Below, one piece after another: positions 22,303-25,142 of a DNA stretch of 25,142 bases. The notes beneath the pieces were generated by a model, which had not been told where the DNA came from, did no database searches, and was given only the letters and a program-made list of their open reading frames with translations. Numbering within the stretch: the stretch's first letter is position 1; every line of letters begins with the position of its first letter. The stretch comes from Dehalococcoidia bacterium (GTDB lineage Bacteria > Chloroflexota > Dehalococcoidia > Dehalococcoidales > CSSed11-197): contig PUOQ01000096.1 of NCBI GenBank assembly GCA_003552785.1, forward strand, positions 1 through 25,142, in the 5' to 3' direction. A program made the position numbers and the translations under genes.

Positions 22303-23262
22303 GTGGCTAAAAAAGGCTGCCTGGGCTGTTCGTTGCCAGTAGCGGTTGGCATAACTCTGTTTTTTCTGGTTATATTCGGAGTAAGTTTTGCCGCCGGTCC
22401 TTTGGGCAAGGCCGTTTTCGGAGATCTGGGTTTTCCTGCCTGGATGAGCGTTCCGGCCCCTGAAGTGCATTTGACAGCCCCTACGGTTTTTCATATTTTT
22501 GGCTTTCCGGTTACCAGTACCCTTTTGGCATCCTGGGTTACCATTATTCTGCTGGTCGGTATTTCTTATGCCATAACCAGGAGGATGAAATTAATACCCG
22601 GCAGGGCCCAGGCTGCTTTTGAGGCTCTGCTTGGATGGTTATACAACCTTTGCAGGGAGAATATTGGCGAGAAGGATGGCAGGAAGTACTTCCCGTTTAT
22701 CGCCACCATATTTTTATATGTTGGTTTTAACGCGTGGATGGCTCTTATTCCCGGTTATGAGACCATAACCATCGAAACTGCCAGTGGCACCAATGAGTTG
22801 ATAAGGGCTGCCAATACCGATATTAACACTCCGCTGGCCATGGCCATAATTGTATTTTTGGTTGTTGAGGTCTCCGGGTTAAGGCGCCTTGGTTTTAGCT
22901 ACCTTGGCAAGTTCTTCAATTTCGGGGAAATTGGCAAAGGTTTTAAACAGATTTTCAGGAAAGACATTAAAGGTGGCTTGCTCAGTTTGTTCTCAGGTGC
23001 CATAGCTTTATTTACCGGGCTGCTGGAGCTTCTGGGCGAGTTCATTCGCATCATAAGCCTCACCTTCCGTCTTTTTGGTAATATGACTGCCGGTGAGATA
23101 CTGTTGTTTGTGATAATGTTCCTTGTGCCCTGGCTACTCGCAGTGCCATTTTACGGGCTTGAGGTTTTAATCGGCTTTATTCAAGCTCTTATTTTCAGTG
23201 GCCTTGCGCTTATATACATTAGTGTCGCCCTGACTCCTCATCACGCAGAGGACGAGCATTGA
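22303..23262 (+). CDS. atpB: F-type ATP synthase subunit a
   Basis: Membrane stator subunit that forms the proton half-channels against the c-ring. At 319 residues it is somewhat longer than usual. It has a first hydrophobic segment at about 11-32 after a short basic Cys-containing start (KKGCLGC), then an extra-membrane stretch, and several more membrane helices. The essential arginine is R256 in LTFRLFGNM, and the final helix pair (GLEVLIGFIQALIFSGLALIYISVAL) is canonical. Translation starts at GTG 22303, preceded by GAGGGGGA about 6-7 bases away. It is the first gene of an atpBEFHA order; no atpI was found upstream. Confidence 0.95.
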   Translation: MAKKGCLGCSLPVAVGITLFFLVIFGVSFAAGPLGKAVFGDLGFPAWMSVPAPEVHLTAPTVFHIFGFPVTSTLLASWVTIILLVGISYAITRRMKLIPGRAQAAFEALLGWLYNLCRENIGEKDGRKYFPFIATIFLYVGFNAWMALIPGYETITIETASGTNELIRAANTDINTPLAMAIIVFLVVEVSGLRRLGFSYLGKFFNFGEIGKGFKQIFRKDIKGGLLSLFSGAIALFTGLLELLGEFIRIISLTFRLFGNMTAGEILLFVIMFLVPWLLAVPFYGLEVLIGFIQALIFSGLALIYISVALTPHHAEDEH

Positions 23263-23320
23263 TATCGTTAATAACATAAAGTCAAGATATAAAAAATATT
23301 TGAAAGGGGTTAACTTATAA

Positions 23321-23551
23321 ATGGAAGCTGAAGGAATTAAATTATTGGCCGCAGGTCTGGCAGTTGGTTTGGGTGTTCTTGGGCCTGGCATCGGGCTTGG
23401 AATTATCGGTTATGCTGCATTAAGTGGTATCGCAAGAAACCCGGATGCCCGTGGCCCTATATTCACAAGCATGATTCTGGTAGCCGGTCTGGCTGAAGCG
23501 CTGGGTATTTATGCCCTCATCGTGGCTATTCTGCTGGCTTTGGTAGTATAG
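23321..23551 (+). CDS. atpE: F-type ATP synthase subunit c
   Basis: Rotor-ring proteolipid of 76 residues, two hydrophobic helices joined by the polar loop ARNPDARG (38-45). The ion-carrying carboxylate is E59 in GLAEALGIY. The helix-1 position that is glutamine in sodium-binding c subunits is leucine here (GIGLG, L26), and the residue after E59 is alanine, not serine or threonine. The ring is therefore predicted to be proton-specific. GAAAGGGG lies upstream of ATG 23321 at a somewhat long 11-base spacing. Follows atpB by 58 bases. Confidence 0.96.
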   Translation: MEAEGIKLLAAGLAVGLGVLGPGIGLGIIGYAALSGIARNPDARGPIFTSMILVAGLAEALGIYALIVAILLALVV

Positions 23552-23632
23552 AAAATTTTAAGTTTATCCTCGAGACAAAAACAACGAATATTGAACTCAT
23601 ACAGGAGATAGATATGCCAGGGAGGATGATAA

Positions 23633-24139
23633 ATGGATAGTTTGGCGGCACTTGGTGTTAACCTGCCGGCGATAATTGCACAGATTATCAGCTTTATAGT
23701 ATTGCTGCTTTTGTTATATCTGGTTGCTTATAAACCTCTTATGCGAATGCTCGATGAGCGAAGTCATCGGGTGAAAGAAAGCATGGAGAATGCAGAGCTT
23801 GTTAAGAAAAAACTGGCAAATGCTGAAGAGGAAGCAGCCAAAAAAATTGAGGAAGCTAGCATAAAAGGTCAAAAGATTGTTGATCAGGCGGTTCAGTCCG
23901 GCGAGGAAGTCAGGCGTAAAGCAGAACAGGATGCTAAAAAACAGGCAGACGCATTATTGAGCAAAGCTCAAGCAGAAATCGAACGTGAAAAGGAAGCTGC
24001 CTTAAGCGAATTACGCCAGGAGGTTGCTGATCTGGCAGTTAGTGTGGCCGGAAAAGCTATCGGTAAAACTCTGGACGAAAAGACGCATCGCGAACTTATC
24101 GACTCGGTAATAAATGAAGCATCTGCAATAAAAGGTTAG
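23633..24139 (+). CDS. atpF: F-type ATP synthase subunit b
   Basis: Peripheral stalk subunit of 168 residues. A single N-terminal membrane helix (about 11-33, IIAQIISFIVLLLLLYLVAY) is followed by a long Glu/Lys/Ala-rich helical stretch (about 40-145) that forms the coiled-coil stalk. The C-terminal part (VSVAGKAIGKTLDEKTHREL) contacts delta. ATG 23633 is preceded by GGGAGG at about 7 bases. An 8-codon mini-frame with its own GGAG begins at 23614 and overlaps this start. Only one b-type gene is present, so the stalk is presumably a homodimer. Confidence 0.94.
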   Translation: MDSLAALGVNLPAIIAQIISFIVLLLLLYLVAYKPLMRMLDERSHRVKESMENAELVKKKLANAEEEAAKKIEEASIKGQKIVDQAVQSGEEVRRKAEQDAKKQADALLSKAQAEIEREKEAALSELRQEVADLAVSVAGKAIGKTLDEKTHRELIDSVINEASAIKG

Positions 24140-24168
24140 GTTAAACCTCTTTTAACAGGGGAAGAATT

Positions 24169-24705
24169 ATGGCAAGTAGTATATATGCTAACGATATGGC
24201 AAAGTCACTTTTTGAAGCTGCTCTGAAGAAGGGCGAGGCGGTTAAGTGGCTTAGGGAGTTAAGATTGGCCAGTGATCTTTTAAAAGATTCTGCATTGGCT
24301 GAATTAATTCAGAAAAAGGACGTTCCCATCAAGGACAAAGCCAGGGAGTTTGAAAAGAGGGGCAACAAGTTAAGTGATGAGATGCTTAATCTTTTATCTA
24401 TGTTACTTGAAAAAGATAAGCTCGATCTTCTGGATCCACTAACTGTCGAATACCAGAGGCTTCTCGACCAGCATCATGGCATTGAAGGGTCGCAAATTGC
24501 GTATGTTACTACTGCAATACCCCTGGATGAAACAACTCGGCTGGAACTGGGTGAACGGCTTACCAAAATGGCCGGCAAGCCGGTTGTAATAAAGTCCAAA
24601 GTTGACCCCGAGATATTGGGTGGTATGATAATTCGCTTGGGCGACAAACTAATTGATGGTAGTGTTCGCAGTAAGCTGCAGACTATAAGCAAGGAGCTGG
24701 TTTAA
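24169..24705 (+). CDS. atpH: F-type ATP synthase subunit delta
   Basis: Stator subunit (OSCP homologue) that joins the b stalk to the top of the alpha/beta hexamer. At 178 residues it is normal length: an N-terminal helical domain (about 1-105) and a C-terminal segment with ILGGMIIRLGDKLIDGSVRSKL near 150-170, the family hallmark. ATG 24169 is preceded by GGGGAAG. The stop codon TAA shares its last base with the atpA start, giving TAATG and probable translational coupling. Confidence 0.94.
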   Translation: MASSIYANDMAKSLFEAALKKGEAVKWLRELRLASDLLKDSALAELIQKKDVPIKDKAREFEKRGNKLSDEMLNLLSMLLEKDKLDLLDPLTVEYQRLLDQHHGIEGSQIAYVTTAIPLDETTRLELGERLTKMAGKPVVIKSKVDPEILGGMIIRLGDKLIDGSVRSKLQTISKELV

Positions 24706-25142
24706 TGGCAAACTCAGCCGGACGTGATATTGTTGCTGTTCTCAAACAGCGAGTGGAAAAATATGAAGGTAAACTGGACGTTGTCGATGTAGGCACTGTT
24801 ACTCAGGTAGGTGACGGCATTGCACGCATACGGGGCCTCAGTTCTGCCAGGTATAATGAACTTATTCGTTTCCCGGGTGATGTGATGGGAATCGCCATGA
24901 ACCTTGAAGAGTCGGTGGTGTCTGCAATCATCCTGGGTGACGATTCCGGCATCAAAGAAGGAGACGAAGTAAAAGCCACCGGGCGAGTGGCAGAGGTACC
25001 CGTCGGTGATGCTTTGATTGGCCGTGTAGTCGATCCGCTGGGGCGACCGCTGGATGGCAAAGGGGATATAAAAACCAAAGCCAACAGACCGCTAGAGAGA
25101 ATTGCCCCCAATGTTGTAGACCGGCAATCGGTTGATACCCCG
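24705..25142 (+). CDS. atpA: F-type ATP synthase subunit alpha, 5' part only
   Basis: The first 146 codons of the non-catalytic nucleotide-binding subunit, open to the right edge of the window. The translation begins MANSAGRDIVAVLKQRVEKY. It contains the beta-barrel domain (VGTVTQVGDGIARIRGL, then FPGDVMGIAMNLEE) and GRVVDPLGRPLDGKG near 117-131. The window ends before the P-loop. AAGGAG lies 8 bases before ATG 24705. The rest of the operon, expected to be atpG, atpD and atpC, lies beyond the window. Confidence 0.95.
   Translation, partial: MANSAGRDIVAVLKQRVEKYEGKLDVVDVGTVTQVGDGIARIRGLSSARYNELIRFPGDVMGIAMNLEESVVSAIILGDDSGIKEGDEVKATGRVAEVPVGDALIGRVVDPLGRPLDGKGDIKTKANRPLERIAPNVVDRQSVDTP

Overview
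The window reads as chromosomal core-genome sequence from an anaerobic bacterium, most likely Chloroflexota of the Dehalococcoidia type. The reasons are a ppsA-dgt-dnaG-rpoD block lying next to an atpBEFHA operon, a Chloroflexota-like DnaG zinc motif and UvrA signature, an ATP-dependent [4Fe-4S] dehydratase activator, and moderate G+C. The taxonomic call rests on recalled gene order and protein style, with no database search; a deep-branching Firmicute is the main alternative, because holB-ricT and the DnaD/DnaI-type primosome also occur there. I see no rRNA, tRNA, CRISPR array, insertion sequence or prophage.

Layout. Bases 1-3422 (+): lysA, holB and ricT. Bases 3436-10881 (-): one long run of genes read right to left, namely an M20 amidohydrolase, a BadF/HgdC-type activator, trxB, rplI, dnaB, a DnaD-like protein, a helicase-loader-like protein with two AAA+ domains, and an HNH endonuclease that seems to have its own promoter. 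Bases 11021-14448 (+): uvrA and a small HD-domain hydrolase. Bases 14573-21185 (-): ppsA, dgt, dnaG and rpoD, tightly packed with stop/start overlaps at ppsA-dgt and dnaG-rpoD. Bases 21376-25142 (+): a bifunctional-nuclease (DUF151) gene, a 354-base gap holding a promoter and an intrinsic terminator, then atpB, atpE, atpF, atpH and the first 146 codons of atpA, cut by the window edge.

How the genes work together. The replication genes form two sets. dnaB, the DnaD-like gene and the loader are overlapping or nearly so and look like a co-translated helicase-loading primosome. dnaG and rpoD overlap in the classic macromolecular-synthesis pairing. holB supplies the clamp-loader delta' subunit. 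uvrA is for nucleotide excision repair. ppsA and the F-type ATP synthase belong to central carbon and energy metabolism, and the c subunit looks proton-specific.

Most notable points: (1) the helicase loader is an internal tandem duplication in which the N-terminal AAA+ copy looks partly degenerate; (2) lysA, the HNH gene and dnaG have -10 boxes ending only 9-11 bases before an ATG that lacks a Shine-Dalgarno, which suggests near-leaderless mRNAs; (3) a promoter plus terminator between the nuclease gene and atpB predicts a transcript of about 150 nt, either a small RNA or an attenuated atp leader; (4) two mutually exclusive hairpins sit between the convergent HD-domain and rpoD genes.
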